A stretch of DNA of 56,523 bases from Acidimicrobiales bacterium (GCA_020628865.1 JAHDEJ010000034.1:1-56523), one strand, 5' to 3'; counted from the first letter of the stretch, positions 44,433 to 53,227 are shown. Notes: a model not told the origin generated them from the sequence alone. A program made the numbers and translations.

Positions 44433-45422
44433 CTACTGGCTCCACCGGTGCGCTTCAGCGCCCTCACTCCAGGCTTGCATCGCCATCAGCAGGTCGTTTG
44501 CGTCGTCGTAGCGATCGTCCGGATCGCGAGCGATGCACCGCAGACAGATCTCCTCGAGCGCTTCAGGAATGTCCCGCTCCGGCGCTCGTTCTCGCGGCGG
44601 CACGATCTCGCTGCCGACGACGGCGTTCATCAGCGCATGCAGGCTGCCGCCGGAGATCATCTCGACCCCGGTCAGCACCTCGTACAGAACGGCACCCAGG
44701 CTGTAGATGTCGCTCCGATGATCCAGCTCATCGGATTCCTCGATCTGCTCCGGCGACATGTACAGGACCGTGCCCTGGAGCTTGCCCTGGCCGGTGAGCG
44801 ACGGCTCGACCGTGTCTTCGGGCAACAAAGGCGGATCGTTCTCGTTGAGCCGCCACACCTTTGCGAGACCCCAATCCAGCAGCAGCACCTCGCCGAACGG
44901 GCCGATGAGGATGTTCGCCGGCTTCACATCGCGATGCACCACTCCGTGGTTGTGGGCGTAGTCGAGCGCATGACAGACCTGGATGAGCATGTCGATGAGC
45001 CGGCGCAACGGAGCCGGGCGCCAGCCTTCGATCTCCGCTTCGCCGTCGAGAATCTCACGCAGCGTCGACCCCTGCACGAGCTTCATCGTGAAGTAGTAAT
45101 GGCCGGAGTTGTCCCGGCTCAGTTCGTACACCGGCACCGTGTTCGGATGCTGCAGCATCGCCGTCACACGCGCCTCGCGAAGGAACCGCTGGTTCTCGAA
45201 CGGGTCGTCGGCAAGCTCGGGCCGCAGGCTCTTGTACGCCACCACGCGGCTCAGATGGAAGTCCTTGCACGACCGGATGACGCACTTGCCGCCCTTCGCG
45301 ATCGTCTTGAAGTACCCGTAACGGATCTTGTTGTTGACGACATGCTGCGGCAGCGCGATGTCGGTGTCCTTGAGATACAGGACCGGGTACTTGTCCTGCG
45401 GCTTGGGAAAGGGACGCACCAT
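44433..45422 (-). CDS. Soluble Ser/Thr protein kinase
   Basis: A 329-residue Hanks-type kinase with the key residues intact: a glycine-rich loop (TIAKGGKCVIR), Lys64 in VAYKSL, HRDVKPAN (HRD at 163-165) and the metal-binding DWG (183-185) instead of DFG, as in many bacterial kinases of this group. SPEQ replaces APE. There is no membrane segment or PASTA domain, so it is cytosolic. The only partner hint is a nearby lipoprotein. ATG 45422 starts the gene. Confidence 0.88.
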   Translation of the reverse strand: MVRPFPKPQDKYPVLYLKDTDIALPQHVVNNKIRYGYFKTIAKGGKCVIRSCKDFHLSRVVAYKSLRPELADDPFENQRFLREARVTAMLQHPNTVPVYELSRDNSGHYYFTMKLVQGSTLREILDGEAEIEGWRPAPLRRLIDMLIQVCHALDYAHNHGVVHRDVKPANILIGPFGEVLLLDWGLAKVWRLNENDPPLLPEDTVEPSLTGQGKLQGTVLYMSPEQIEESDELDHRSDIYSLGAVLYEVLTGVEMISGGSLHALMNAVVGSEIVPPRERAPERDIPEALEEICLRCIARDPDDRYDDANDLLMAMQAWSEGAEAHRWSQ

Positions 45423-45514
45423 GCCGGGAGCCTAATCACAATCGGCGACGGCGTCGGGCACATCCGATCGGGACGGACGATGGGTGATTCACCGCTCCCC
45501 CTGCGATCCGACGA

Positions 45515-45685
45515 TCAGCCGCCCAGCAGGCGGCGCAGCAGACCGGGTCGAGCCGGTCGGGCCGACCATTCCGAACAGGCACACCGGTCCTCGGCTGCGA
45601 CGTCACCGAGCACATCCTCGATGTGGGCGCCGCAGCCCTTCCATCCGGGCTTCCCGCAGTCCCCACACGTCACTTGTCGACACAT
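45515..45685 (-). CDS. Small Cys-rich conserved protein
   Basis: A 56-residue protein that is easily missed because of its length. It begins MCRQVTCGDCGKPGWKGCG and ends in a basic Leu/Arg tail, with six further Cys after C2 (CxxC, then GCGAH, then CAC). This is a widely conserved small family starting MCRxxxCxxCGKxTWxGCG. A TACAAT -10 lies 7 nt before the ATG. The function is unknown; zinc binding is likely. Confidence 0.75.
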   Translation of the reverse strand: MCRQVTCGDCGKPGWKGCGAHIEDVLGDVAAEDRCACSEWSARPARPGLLRRLLGG

Positions 45686-45692
45686 GGGGCCA

Positions 45693-45698
45693 ATTGTA
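45693..45698 (-). promoter_or_regulatory. Putative -10 element of the small Cys-rich gene
   Basis: TACAAT on the minus strand, 7 nt before ATG 45685, gives a leaderless start; it is covered by the palindrome at 45694-45705. Confidence 0.45.
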
Positions 45699-45705
45699 CG
45701 TACAA
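45694..45705. promoter_or_regulatory. Palindrome TTGTACGTACAA, candidate operator
   Basis: A perfect 12-bp palindrome overlaps the -10 hexamer of the small Cys-rich gene. That position would let a dimeric repressor block it. Confidence 0.4.
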
Positions 45706-45718
45706 ATACGTCAGGACG

Positions 45719-47149
45719 TCACCCCGGGCGTCGATCCGCCCAGGGATGGGCGGCCTCGAGCTGCGCGGCGACACGAATCAACACGTCTTCTCGTCCGTAC
45801 GCGGCCACGAGCTGCACACCGATGGGCAGGCCCTCGCTGTTCCAATGCAGCGGCAGGCTGATGGCCGGCTGTCCAGAGATGTTGAACGCCGGCGTGAACG
45901 GCACGAACGCTGCTGCTGCGGCCAATGGCGCCATCGGATGATCGCCGTGCGTGAACAGCTCCCCAATCGCCACGGGCGGCGCGCCGAGCGTCGGGGTGAG
46001 CAGCAGGTCGTTGCCGTCGGCCCACCACTGCTGCGTCGCTCGGCGGAAGTTCTGCATCGCCTGCAGCGCATTCGAATGATCGACCGCACTGATCGTCCGG
46101 GCATGTTCCGACTGCACCCAGTTCACCGGTTCGACTTCGTCCTCGTTGGCCGGCCTCCCCAACGGCGTCTCGAGGCCATCCACAGCGGCTGCACGGCCGG
46201 CCGCCCACACCGCCATGAACTGCGCAGTGATCGTCGGGTCGTCGAACGACGCCGGGTGTCCGACCTCGACCACGTGGCCGAGGCTTTCGAGCAGGCTCGC
46301 CGCCTTTCGAACGGCGTCGACACAGTCGGGATGCAGGCCATCCCCGGTGGGAACCGAATCGAGCAGGCCGATTCGCAATCGGCCGGGATCGTCACCAACC
46401 TCGTCGATGTACGGGCGAGCGGGAGCCGGGGCAATCGCCGCATCCCCGACACCGGGAATCGCGACGGCGTCCAGCAACGTCGCCGTGTCTCGCACCGAAC
46501 GGCTCACGGCGAAGTCGACACCCAGCCCCGTCTCGGCGCGATGCGGACCAAGGCTCACGCGGCCCTGAGATGGCTTGAGGCCGACGAGGCCGCAGCACGA
46601 GGCGGGAATGCGGATGGACCCGCCCCCATCAGACGCGTGTGCGATCGGCACCATCCCGGCCGCGACCGCCGCTGCCGCTCCCCCGCTGGAGCCACCACAG
46701 GTCCGACTCGTGTCCCACGGGTTGCGCGTGGCCCCGTACGCATCCGTTTCGGTGACCGGCAACGTTCCGAACTCGGGACTGCTGGAACGGCCGAGCGTGA
46801 CCAATCCAGCGTTCTTGAAGTGGGTCACGAGGGTGACGTCGTGGTCGGAGACGGGTTGTGCGGCGACGAGGGCGCTGTTGCCGTTCGTGAGCACCTGACC
46901 CGAATAGTGAGCCCAAAGATCCTTCAACAGAAACGGCACGCCACGGAACGGGCCCTCCGGCACCGCTCCCCCGGCAACCTCTAGCGCGTGCTCAAACCAT
47001 CGGACGACAACGGCATTGAGCGCATCATCACCGGCTTCGATCCGTTCGATGGCTCCGGTCACGAGTTCCTCGGCCGAGACCTCGCCACTCGCCACCAGCT
47101 CTGCCTGAGCCGTTGCATCCAACCATCGAGTCTCTTCGGAAAGGGTCAT
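45719..47149 (-). CDS. Amidase-signature family protein
   Basis: A 476-residue serine hydrolase with a Ser-cisSer-Lys triad: Lys in PFLLKDL, and the amidase signature [34 protein letters not shown] containing both Ser residues. It is related to amidases and to GatA, but no gatB or gatC is near and GatA-specific context is missing, so it is probably a free amide or indoleacetamide-type hydrolase. ATG 47149 lies 7 nt after a minus-strand TAGAAC. The frame continues far upstream only as a shadow. Confidence 0.9.
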   Translation of the reverse strand: MTLSEETRWLDATAQAELVASGEVSAEELVTGAIERIEAGDDALNAVVVRWFEHALEVAGGAVPEGPFRGVPFLLKDLWAHYSGQVLTNGNSALVAAQPVSDHDVTLVTHFKNAGLVTLGRSSSPEFGTLPVTETDAYGATRNPWDTSRTCGGSSGGAAAAVAAGMVPIAHASDGGGSIRIPASCCGLVGLKPSQGRVSLGPHRAETGLGVDFAVSRSVRDTATLLDAVAIPGVGDAAIAPAPARPYIDEVGDDPGRLRIGLLDSVPTGDGLHPDCVDAVRKAASLLESLGHVVEVGHPASFDDPTITAQFMAVWAAGRAAAVDGLETPLGRPANEDEVEPVNWVQSEHARTISAVDHSNALQAMQNFRRATQQWWADGNDLLLTPTLGAPPVAIGELFTHGDHPMAPLAAAAAFVPFTPAFNISGQPAISLPLHWNSEGLPIGVQLVAAYGREDVLIRVAAQLEAAHPWADRRPG

Positions 47150-47156
47150 GGCCACC

Positions 47157-47162
47157 GTTCTA
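47157..47162 (-). promoter_or_regulatory. Putative -10 element of the amidase gene
   Basis: TAGAAC on the minus strand, 7 nt before ATG 47149, fixes the amidase start and predicts a leaderless transcript. Confidence 0.4.
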
Positions 47163-47236
47163 GCGCACCGCCGTTCGATGGCTCCCCACCCCGACCGTTG
47201 ACTAGGGTCGCCCCACATCATCGACAGGGGGCGCAC

Positions 47237-47800
47237 ATGGCCGACGAGAAGATTCAGGGGTTTGCAGGCCTCGATCTGGGAGACATCAAGGACGCCGTCG
47301 GCGCGGTCGTCGGTTCCGGCGACGACGTGGCCGACGCCGTCAACTTCGTACGAGAGCACGGAGACGACCTCGTCGACTTCGTCCGCAGGCTTCCGGAACT
47401 CATGTCGTCCACCGCCAGCGCGCTCTCCGACGCATCGGAGGACGTCGCCTCCGCCGCAGCCTTCCTCACCGGCGGGAAGGGATCCGGAGACGGAGTGCAG
47501 GCGCTGACGGAACTGGCCGGCGACGCACTCGACGTCTGCCGCCGCGAGCTCGGCTCGGCTCAGGGCCTCCTCGACACCGTGGCCGACCAGTTCGACAAGC
47601 TTCCGATCCCCGATGGAGGCATCGGAGAGAAGATCGGCGACGCTGCGAAACGGTTCGATGCGGTCGGCGATCAACTGGCCGACGTCGCCCAACAGCTCCG
47701 CAAGCTGGGCGGCGCCGTCGACAACGCCGGCCACGGCCTCGCTCGAACAGCCACCAAGCTCGATCGCGGCGGCCGAGCCCTCGCCAAGTTCCAAAACTGA
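47237..47800 (+). CDS. Helical protein of unknown function
   Basis: A 187-residue, mostly alpha-helical soluble protein without Cys-rich, membrane or signal elements (IKDAVGAVVGSGDDVADAV, LSDASEDVASAAAFLTGG, then a long amphipathic stretch to LDRGGRALAKFQN). Heptad-like spacing suggests a coiled coil, and it resembles apolipoprotein-like or WXG100-neighbour helical proteins. ATG 47237 is used. TAGGGT lies ~28 nt upstream. It precedes a hydrolase gene by 9 nt, so the two are probably co-transcribed. Confidence 0.6.
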   Translation: MADEKIQGFAGLDLGDIKDAVGAVVGSGDDVADAVNFVREHGDDLVDFVRRLPELMSSTASALSDASEDVASAAAFLTGGKGSGDGVQALTELAGDALDVCRRELGSAQGLLDTVADQFDKLPIPDGGIGEKIGDAAKRFDAVGDQLADVAQQLRKLGGAVDNAGHGLARTATKLDRGGRALAKFQN

Positions 47801-47809
47801 GGGGCGACC

Positions 47810-48541
47810 ATGCAGGAGCACCATTTCGACCTGACAACACCCGACGGCGAGATGCCCACGTGGGTGATGCGCCCCGACGGTGACGGCCCCTGGCCGGTCG
47901 TCCTCTTCCTCATGGACGCTCCGGGCATGCGGCAGGAGATTCGAGACATGGCGATGCGAGTTGCCACCAGCGGCTACTGGGTCATCACCGCGCAGCAGTA
48001 CTACCGCGAGGTTCGTGAATACAACCTCTTCTCGAAGGAGGTCACCGGCCACGATCTGAAGCGGATGTACGAGCTGATGGGCAACCTCACCAACGGCATG
48101 GTCGACGCAGATGCCGGGGCGATGCTCGCACACGCAGCGAGCGATCCAGCCGCTGATCCCAGTCGGGTCGGAGTGGTCGGCTACTGCATGAGCGGGCCGT
48201 TTGCCGTGTCGGTTGCCGCTGCACATGCCGACGTCGTCCGCGCCGCAGCATCGTTCCATGGCGTTGCCTTGGCCACAGAGGCCGCCGACTCTCCCCACCG
48301 CCGCCTCGACGACGTCACCGGCGAGATCTACGTCGCCCACGCAGAGCTCGACACCCACATCGAGGAGCCCGAGGTCGCTGCGTTCGAGGCCGCGCTCGCC
48401 GACTCGACGGCGACAGGCCGCGTCGAGCGCTTTGTCGGACTCGATCATGGGTTCACGTTCCCCACCCGCCCCGCCTTCGATCGGATCGGGGCCGAGACCC
48501 ACTGGGAACGGCTGCTCGACCTCCTTCGGCGTAACCTCTGA
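47810..48541 (+). CDS. Dienelactone hydrolase family protein
   Basis: A 243-residue alpha/beta hydrolase. The nucleophile elbow is GVVGYCMSG (Cys, as in dienelactone hydrolase). The Asp is in YVAHAELDTHI and the His in LDHGFTFP. Typical substrates are carboxymethylene butenolides, but many members act on other esters. It follows the helical protein closely and ends at a strong hairpin. Confidence 0.87.
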   Translation: MQEHHFDLTTPDGEMPTWVMRPDGDGPWPVVLFLMDAPGMRQEIRDMAMRVATSGYWVITAQQYYREVREYNLFSKEVTGHDLKRMYELMGNLTNGMVDADAGAMLAHAASDPAADPSRVGVVGYCMSGPFAVSVAAAHADVVRAAASFHGVALATEAADSPHRRLDDVTGEIYVAHAELDTHIEEPEVAAFEAALADSTATGRVERFVGLDHGFTFPTRPAFDRIGAETHWERLLDLLRRNL

Positions 48542-48562
48542 CCCACATCTCCCCGGACGCGC

Positions 48563-48596
48563 CACCGCCGCACGGGGAGGGAACCGTGCGGCGGTG
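48563..48596 (+). terminator. Strong hairpin terminator after the dienelactone hydrolase gene
   Basis: CACCGCCGCACGG (48563-48575) pairs perfectly over 13 bp with CCGTGCGGCGGTG (48584-48596) around an 8-nt loop, ~22 bp after the stop codon. The T-run is poor, as in other actinobacterial terminators. Confidence 0.75.
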
Positions 48597-48741
48597 CTCT
48601 TGGGAGACGGCCTCCGCAGCGTGGGCGGCAGTTGCCACGGAGGCCGGTGAAAGTCAGTCAAGTCCGGTCGGGTGAGAATTCGGCAAGGACGACCTTTGCA
48701 GGAGACAAGAATCGGTACCCGACCATGGTCTGGCCTCCCGG

Positions 48742-48747
48742 TACGCT
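48742..48747 (+). promoter_or_regulatory. Putative -10 element of alr
   Basis: TACGCT lies 7 nt before GTG 48755 and supports that start over the earlier ATG 48725. Confidence 0.4.
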
Positions 48748-48754
48748 CCACGGG

Positions 48755-49837
48755 GTGGAGATCCTGTCCGCTCCCCGGTTGACCGTCCGCACGGGCGCCC
48801 TGGCCCGCAACCACGATCGACTCTGCGCCATGACATCGGCGAACGTTGGCGCGGCGGTGAAGGCCAACGCATACGGCCTCGGCGTCGACGTCGTCGTTCC
48901 GGTCCTGGTCGCCCAGGGATGCGAGAACTTCTTCGTCGCCTCCGCGGCCGAGGGAATCGAGCTGCGCCGCATTGCCCCCGACGCCGCCATTCACGTGTTC
49001 AACGGCGCCATGCCGGGGACGATCGACGAGCTTCGCGAACATCGCCTGATTCCGGTGCTCATCAGCCTCGCGCAGGCAGAGGCTTGGGCAACCGAGGCGC
49101 CCGACCGTTCGCTTCCTTGTGGGCTCCACTTCGACACCGGCATGTCCCGCACCGGGCTCACGGCGGCGGAAGCAGACCTACTCGCGGGGTCGCCGCTTCT
49201 CGACCGGCTCGACGTTCGATTGGTGATGAGCCACCTCGCCTGCGCCGATGACCCCGATTCGACACATCCCGAAGAACAGCTCGAACGCTTCCGAGCGATC
49301 CGTGAACGCTTCCCGCACGGCATCGCCTCGCTCTCCAACTCGGCCGGAACCCACCGCGGCCCCGAGTTCCACTTCGATCTCGTCCGGCCCGGCATCTCGC
49401 TCTACGGCGGCGCATTCGCGGACGCAGACTCCAACCCGATGGAACCCACCGTCGTGCTCGAGGCGCCCATCCTCCAGTTCGATCGGGTCGAGCCGGGTAC
49501 GACGGTCGGCTACGGGGCCACGTTCGTCGCGACCGAACCGGCGACGCACGCCGTGGTCCCGGTCGGCTACGCAGACGGCTTCCTCCGCGCCAGCTCGAAC
49601 ACCGGGCACATGTGGCTCGCCGGCCACCGGTGCCCGATCGTCGGACGCGTGTCGATGGACCTCACCGTGCTCGACGTTTCCGCGGTTCCCGAACACGAGG
49701 TCCGCCTCGGGGCGCCCGTCGAGGTGTTCGGCGACAACGAACGACTGGACGACGTCGCTGCCGCGGCCGGCACGATCGGCTACGAACTGCTGACCGAGCT
49801 CGGCCGCAGATACGAGCGTGTTGCCACTACGGACTGA
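48755..49837 (+). CDS. alr: Alanine racemase
   Basis: A 360-residue PLP enzyme that interconverts L- and D-alanine for peptidoglycan. The PLP Lys lies in AAVKANAYGLG, the second catalytic base Tyr in TVGYGATF, and the C-terminal beta domain contains PVGYADGFLR and VGRVSMDLT. GTG 48755 gives a normal length and follows a -10-like hexamer. ATG 48725 in frame would put that hexamer inside the gene. It is monocistronic with its own promoter. Confidence 0.93.
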   Translation: MEILSAPRLTVRTGALARNHDRLCAMTSANVGAAVKANAYGLGVDVVVPVLVAQGCENFFVASAAEGIELRRIAPDAAIHVFNGAMPGTIDELREHRLIPVLISLAQAEAWATEAPDRSLPCGLHFDTGMSRTGLTAAEADLLAGSPLLDRLDVRLVMSHLACADDPDSTHPEEQLERFRAIRERFPHGIASLSNSAGTHRGPEFHFDLVRPGISLYGGAFADADSNPMEPTVVLEAPILQFDRVEPGTTVGYGATFVATEPATHAVVPVGYADGFLRASSNTGHMWLAGHRCPIVGRVSMDLTVLDVSAVPEHEVRLGAPVEVFGDNERLDDVAAAAGTIGYELLTELGRRYERVATTD

Positions 49838-49849
49838 GCGCGGTCGGAC

Positions 49850-49855
49850 TACGAT
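49850..49855 (+). promoter_or_regulatory. Putative -10 element of the AhpD-like gene
   Basis: TACGAT lies 6 nt before ATG 49862, marking the start of the UGA-containing gene. Confidence 0.4.
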
Positions 49856-49861
49856 CTCGCC

Positions 49862-50413
49862 ATGACGAGAGTCCCCGGAATCGACCCGGCCGAGGCGGAC
49901 GATCGCACCGCTGCGGTCCTCGACGCACAGGCCGAAACATGGGGCGCACCACTGGCAAACCACCTGGTGTACGCCCGGCGACCGTCGCTGTTTCGCGGCG
50001 CACGGAGCATGTGGTCCGGCCTCGCGCAGTCCGGATTGCTCGAGGAGCCACTCGTTGCGTTGCTCAACCGCCGGGTGGCCTCCATCATCGGCTGTGGGTT
50101 TTGACAGGACATCAACGCTGCCGTGGGCAGCGAGCACGGACTGACCACAGAACAACTCATGGCGGTGGTGGTCGACGGCCCCATCGACCCCCAATTCTTC
50201 GATGACCGGCAGATGAGCGCCCTTCGCTACGCCGACGCCATGACGAGCGCCGACGTCGACGACGCGATGTTCGCCGACGTCCGCGAACACTTCGATGACG
50301 AGGCGATCGTCGAGCTGACGGGTGTCATCGCCTGGGAGAACAGTTCCGCCCGCTTCAACCGGGCACTGCGGGTTCCGAGCCAGAACCTGTGGGACGGCCC
50401 GACCGAAGCCTGA
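49862..50413 (+). CDS. AhpD-like/carboxymuconolactone-decarboxylase-family protein with in-frame UGA, candidate selenoprotein (CGFU)
   Basis: If the TGA at 50102-50104 is read as selenocysteine, this is a 183-residue all-helical protein. The active site reads NRRVASIIGC78-GF-U81QDINAAVG. In relatives this is CxxC followed by the DIN triplet (as in CxFCxDINS), so Sec replaces the second Cys. The remaining ~100 residues (LTTEQLMAVVVDGPID, then DDEAIVELTGVIAWENSSARFNRAL) match the second half of the family. The only stop before 50413 is this TGA. Conventional calling would give an 80-residue fragment and a downstream orphan (from 50123). Likely role: peroxide or alkyl-hydroperoxide-linked disulfide chemistry. 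Confidence 0.82.
50116..50132 (+). promoter_or_regulatory. SECIS-like hairpin in the AhpD-like gene
   Basis: CGCTGCC (50116-50122) pairs perfectly with GGCAGCG (50126-50132) around the loop GTG. The stem begins after an 11-nt gap from the TGA and the loop G lies at +19, positions that match the E. coli fdhF SECIS (G at +19). Confidence 0.62.
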
Positions 50414-50418
50414 CCCGC

Positions 50419-50424
50419 TACGGT
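50419..50424 (+). promoter_or_regulatory. Putative -10 element of the methyltransferase gene
   Basis: TACGGT lies 6 nt before ATG 50431, consistent with a leaderless transcript. Confidence 0.4.
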
Positions 50425-50430
50425 CGCGCC

Positions 50431-51252
50431 ATGGACGAGTACCTCGACGCCAATCGACGCAACTGGGACGACCGGGTGGACGGCCACATGGCGCCGGACG
50501 GCTACGCAGTCGACGAGCTCGTGAACAACCCGGACCATCTGACCGACGTCGTCTGCTTCGACGCCGAACGGTTGGGACCGGTCGATGGACTCCGACTCCT
50601 CCACGCCCAATGCCACATCGGGACGGACACGCTGTCGTGGGGCCGGCTCGGAGCAACGGTCACCGGATTCGATTTCTCGCCGAAGGCGATCGAAGCCGCA
50701 CGGTCGATCGCCGATCGGATGCCGATCGGTGCAACCTTCATCGAGTCGGACGTTGCCTCGGCCGACCAGAACGTCGAGGGACCCTTCGACATCGTCTACA
50801 CGAGCGTCGGTGCCATCTGCTGGTTGCCTGACCTCCATGGCTGGGCTCAGGTACTCGCCGGGCTCCTGGCCCCTGGCGGGCGGTTCTACATCAGAGACAC
50901 CCACCCGGCACTTCTCGCGCTCGACGACGAGCGGTCGGACGACGCAATCGTCACGATCTACCCGTATTTTCACGAGCCGACGCCGATGAACTTCCCGGAC
51001 GAGCAGAGCTACCTGGGTTCGGCGACGCTCACGCACAGAGATGCGTACGAGTGGAGCCATCCGCTTTCGGAGATCGTGAACTCGCTCCTCGACGCCGGCC
51101 TCGTCCTCGACCGACTCGACGAGCACCAACACCTCGACTGGAAGATGTTCCCGAACATGATCGCCGAGGGTGGGCGCTGGTATCTTCCTCCGGAAATCCG
51201 GAATCGGGTTCCGACGCAGTTCTCGATCCTCGCCCACAAGCCGGGAGGGTAG
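50431..51252 (+). CDS. Class I SAM-dependent methyltransferase
   Basis: A 273-residue protein with a Rossmann methyltransferase core: motif I LLHAQCHIGTDTLSWGRLGATVTGFDFS (Gly-rich loop modified to HAQCHIGTD), the acidic ESDVA and motif IV FDIVYTSVGAICWLP. N- and C-terminal extensions (PYFHEPTPMNFPDEQSYLG) resemble small-molecule methyltransferases. The substrate is unknown. It ends 2 nt before the phytanoyl-CoA dioxygenase-like gene, so the two are co-transcribed. Confidence 0.88.
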   Translation: MDEYLDANRRNWDDRVDGHMAPDGYAVDELVNNPDHLTDVVCFDAERLGPVDGLRLLHAQCHIGTDTLSWGRLGATVTGFDFSPKAIEAARSIADRMPIGATFIESDVASADQNVEGPFDIVYTSVGAICWLPDLHGWAQVLAGLLAPGGRFYIRDTHPALLALDDERSDDAIVTIYPYFHEPTPMNFPDEQSYLGSATLTHRDAYEWSHPLSEIVNSLLDAGLVLDRLDEHQHLDWKMFPNMIAEGGRWYLPPEIRNRVPTQFSILAHKPGG

Positions 51253-51254
51253 CC

Positions 51255-52079
51255 ATGGGGCTGACCGCCGCACAGGTCCAGCAGTACGACGATGAGGGCT
51301 GGATCGCGCCGATCGACCTGCTCTCAGCGACGGAGACGGCGGCGATCCGAGGAGCGCTCGAAGCGGCCGAGCGCGAGCACCCGCAGCACCTCCACGCCGA
51401 GCACCGGAACAACGCCCACCTGATCCTGCCGTTCCTCGCCGACCTCGCCCTGCACGAGACGATCATCGAGTGCGTCCGACCGCTCGTGGGCGACGACATC
51501 GCACTGGCGGCGTCGGTGCTCTTCATCAAGGAACCGGCGTCCGGAAGTTTCGTCAGTTGGCACCAGGACGCGAAGTACATGGCGCTGGCGCCGGCCAACT
51601 TCGTGACGGCGTGGATTGCGCTGACACCGAGCACGCCGGACAACGGCTGCGTGGCCGTGATTCCGGGAACCCACCACGGTGGCGCTCGGCATCACGACGA
51701 CACCTTCGGTGAGGACAACATCTTGACCCGGGGCCAGAACGTGCCCGACGTCGACCCCGACGATGCGGTCGACCTCGTGTTGCAGCCGGGACAGATGTCG
51801 CTCCATCACCCGTGGCTCGTGCATGGATCTCGGCCGAACCGGAGCGATGAGCGGCGGATCGGCGTGGCCTTCCAGTCCTACCTCGGTCCCGACGTCCGCC
51901 CCGAACACGGCGAGTATCACGTGATGCATGTTGCCGGCGGGCCGGTGCGTCCCGAGTTCGTGCTGTGTCCGCGTCCGGCTGCCCCCTTCACGCCGGCCGG
52001 CATCGCCGCTCGGCAGGCCGCGAACGACGCCTACGCCGCTGTGTTGTACGAGGGCGCTGAGCAGCGCCGATCGCTCTGA
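51255..52079 (+). CDS. Phytanoyl-CoA dioxygenase (PhyH) family protein
   Basis: A 274-residue Fe(II)/2-oxoglutarate oxygenase. The iron ligands are the HxD of WHQDAKY and the distal His of LVHGSRPNRS, with the 2-oxoglutarate-binding Arg just after (DERRIG). PhyH-like enzymes hydroxylate CoA esters or other small molecules; the bacterial substrate is unknown. It is tightly coupled to the preceding methyltransferase gene. Confidence 0.88.
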   Translation: MGLTAAQVQQYDDEGWIAPIDLLSATETAAIRGALEAAEREHPQHLHAEHRNNAHLILPFLADLALHETIIECVRPLVGDDIALAASVLFIKEPASGSFVSWHQDAKYMALAPANFVTAWIALTPSTPDNGCVAVIPGTHHGGARHHDDTFGEDNILTRGQNVPDVDPDDAVDLVLQPGQMSLHHPWLVHGSRPNRSDERRIGVAFQSYLGPDVRPEHGEYHVMHVAGGPVRPEFVLCPRPAAPFTPAGIAARQAANDAYAAVLYEGAEQRRSL

Positions 52080-52227
52080 TCCTTCGTGACGTCGGGCGAC
52101 GGCGAGTTGTCCCCGCAAGATCCACAGACGGAGCAACGATTTCCCCACCTCCATCCTCTTGTCCCCCACAGGCCACGTCCTTCACACTGAGCACACGAAC
52201 CACACGAGCATCAGGGAGCAGAACGAC

Positions 52228-52416
52228 ATGGCCGCCTTCGCAATCGAACTGTCGAATGAACGCATCGAACTCGTGGAGGGCGTCGACGCCTATCAGCAGG
52301 AGGGGCCGCTCACGACCTTCTTCGCCGTCGAGAGCCAACGACTGGTGATCGACTCGTGGTCCACTCGCGTGGCGTCGTTCCGCACCGCCGACATCGTGAC
52401 CGTGCGGCGCACCTGA
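52228..52416 (+). CDS. Small protein of unknown function
   Basis: A 62-residue protein (FAIELSNERIELVEGVDAYQ, ending in FRTADIVTVRRT) that looks like a small beta barrel. AGGGAGC stands before ATG 52228. The 148 bp before it show no other gene. It converges on the AlgH-like gene with 3 bp between them. Confidence 0.55.
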   Translation: MAAFAIELSNERIELVEGVDAYQQEGPLTTFFAVESQRLVIDSWSTRVASFRTADIVTVRRT

Positions 52417-52419
52417 GAC

Positions 52420-52962
52420 TCAGTTGAGCCAGGGCTGATCGGGATAGCTCGCCAGGAACCGGGTGAGGCCACCCTGGCGCCGCAGCACGCGGGCCCACAT
52501 CGAGTCGTCGCTTTCGCTCCACAGGTCGGACGGCTCCATCGAGGCCGTGATCCATGCCCCGGCACGAAGCTCGGATTCGAGTTGGCGAGGCCCCCAGCCC
52601 GCATACCCGGAGAAGACCCGCGCCCGAATCAGCCCGGAGGAGTCGACCTCACCGGGATCCGCCATGTCGAACAGGCCCACGCCGCCCCGCATGTAGTGCA
52701 TGTCCGGCAGCGCGGGATCGATCGGCTCGGCGAGGATCAACGCAGTCCCCTCTTCCACGGGGCCACCGAGGTACAGCTCGGCGGGATCCGCCAGTGTGGC
52801 CATGACGGGAAGTGCGTCGGTGACGGCGATGCCGCTCGGCCGATTGAGCACGAGCCCCATCGATCCCTCTTCGTTGTGGTCCAGCAGGAAGATGACGGTC
52901 CGATCAAACGTCCCGTCGTGCATTCCCGGGGTGGCGATGAGCAGTTCGCCAGCTGACACCAT
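52420..52962 (-). CDS. YqgE/AlgH-family protein
   Basis: A 180-residue protein of the conserved YqgE/AlgH (DUF179) family. The hallmarks are the N-terminal GELLIATPGMHDGTFDRTVIFLLDH with GSMGLVLNRPSG, and the later SGYAGWGPRQLESELRAGAWI. The function is poorly known; in Pseudomonas, AlgH has been linked to alginate regulation. Confidence 0.9.
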   Translation of the reverse strand: MVSAGELLIATPGMHDGTFDRTVIFLLDHNEEGSMGLVLNRPSGIAVTDALPVMATLADPAELYLGGPVEEGTALILAEPIDPALPDMHYMRGGVGLFDMADPGEVDSSGLIRARVFSGYAGWGPRQLESELRAGAWITASMEPSDLWSESDDSMWARVLRRQGGLTRFLASYPDQPWLN

Positions 52963-53029
52963 GAGCGCAGTCTTGCGTGTGGCCGTGGTCGGTCACCCAA
53001 TCGGGCGCTCGAATTTTCTGATCTCGATA

Positions 53030-53131
53030 TCAACCGATCCGCATCAGGTGATCAACGAAGGTGTTCGCAAGGACTGTCACGGCAACCACGCATCCGATGA
53101 GGATGCCGATGCCACGGATGTGAACGGTCAT
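53030..53131 (-). CDS. Very small single-pass membrane peptide
   Basis: A possible 33-residue peptide (MTVHIRGIGILIGCVVAVTVLANTFVDHLMRIG) with one hydrophobic helix. GGAGACC lies before the ATG. It stands alone between two convergent-side genes, with no homology I can see; coding is plausible but unproven. Confidence 0.35.
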   Translation of the reverse strand: MTVHIRGIGILIGCVVAVTVLANTFVDHLMRIG

Positions 53132-53227
53132 GTGGGGGTCTCCAGTGTGTTCCGCCGTCGTGTTCCCTTCTGACGACCGAACCCCGGACGTTGTTACACA
53201 CCTGGGAGGAATCACCCAGCGGCCCGA

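Noticed and set aside
47150-49129. N-terminal extension of the amidase frame to 49129
   Set aside because: The frame has no motif, crosses the hydrolase and alr genes, and a -10 lies just before ATG 47149.
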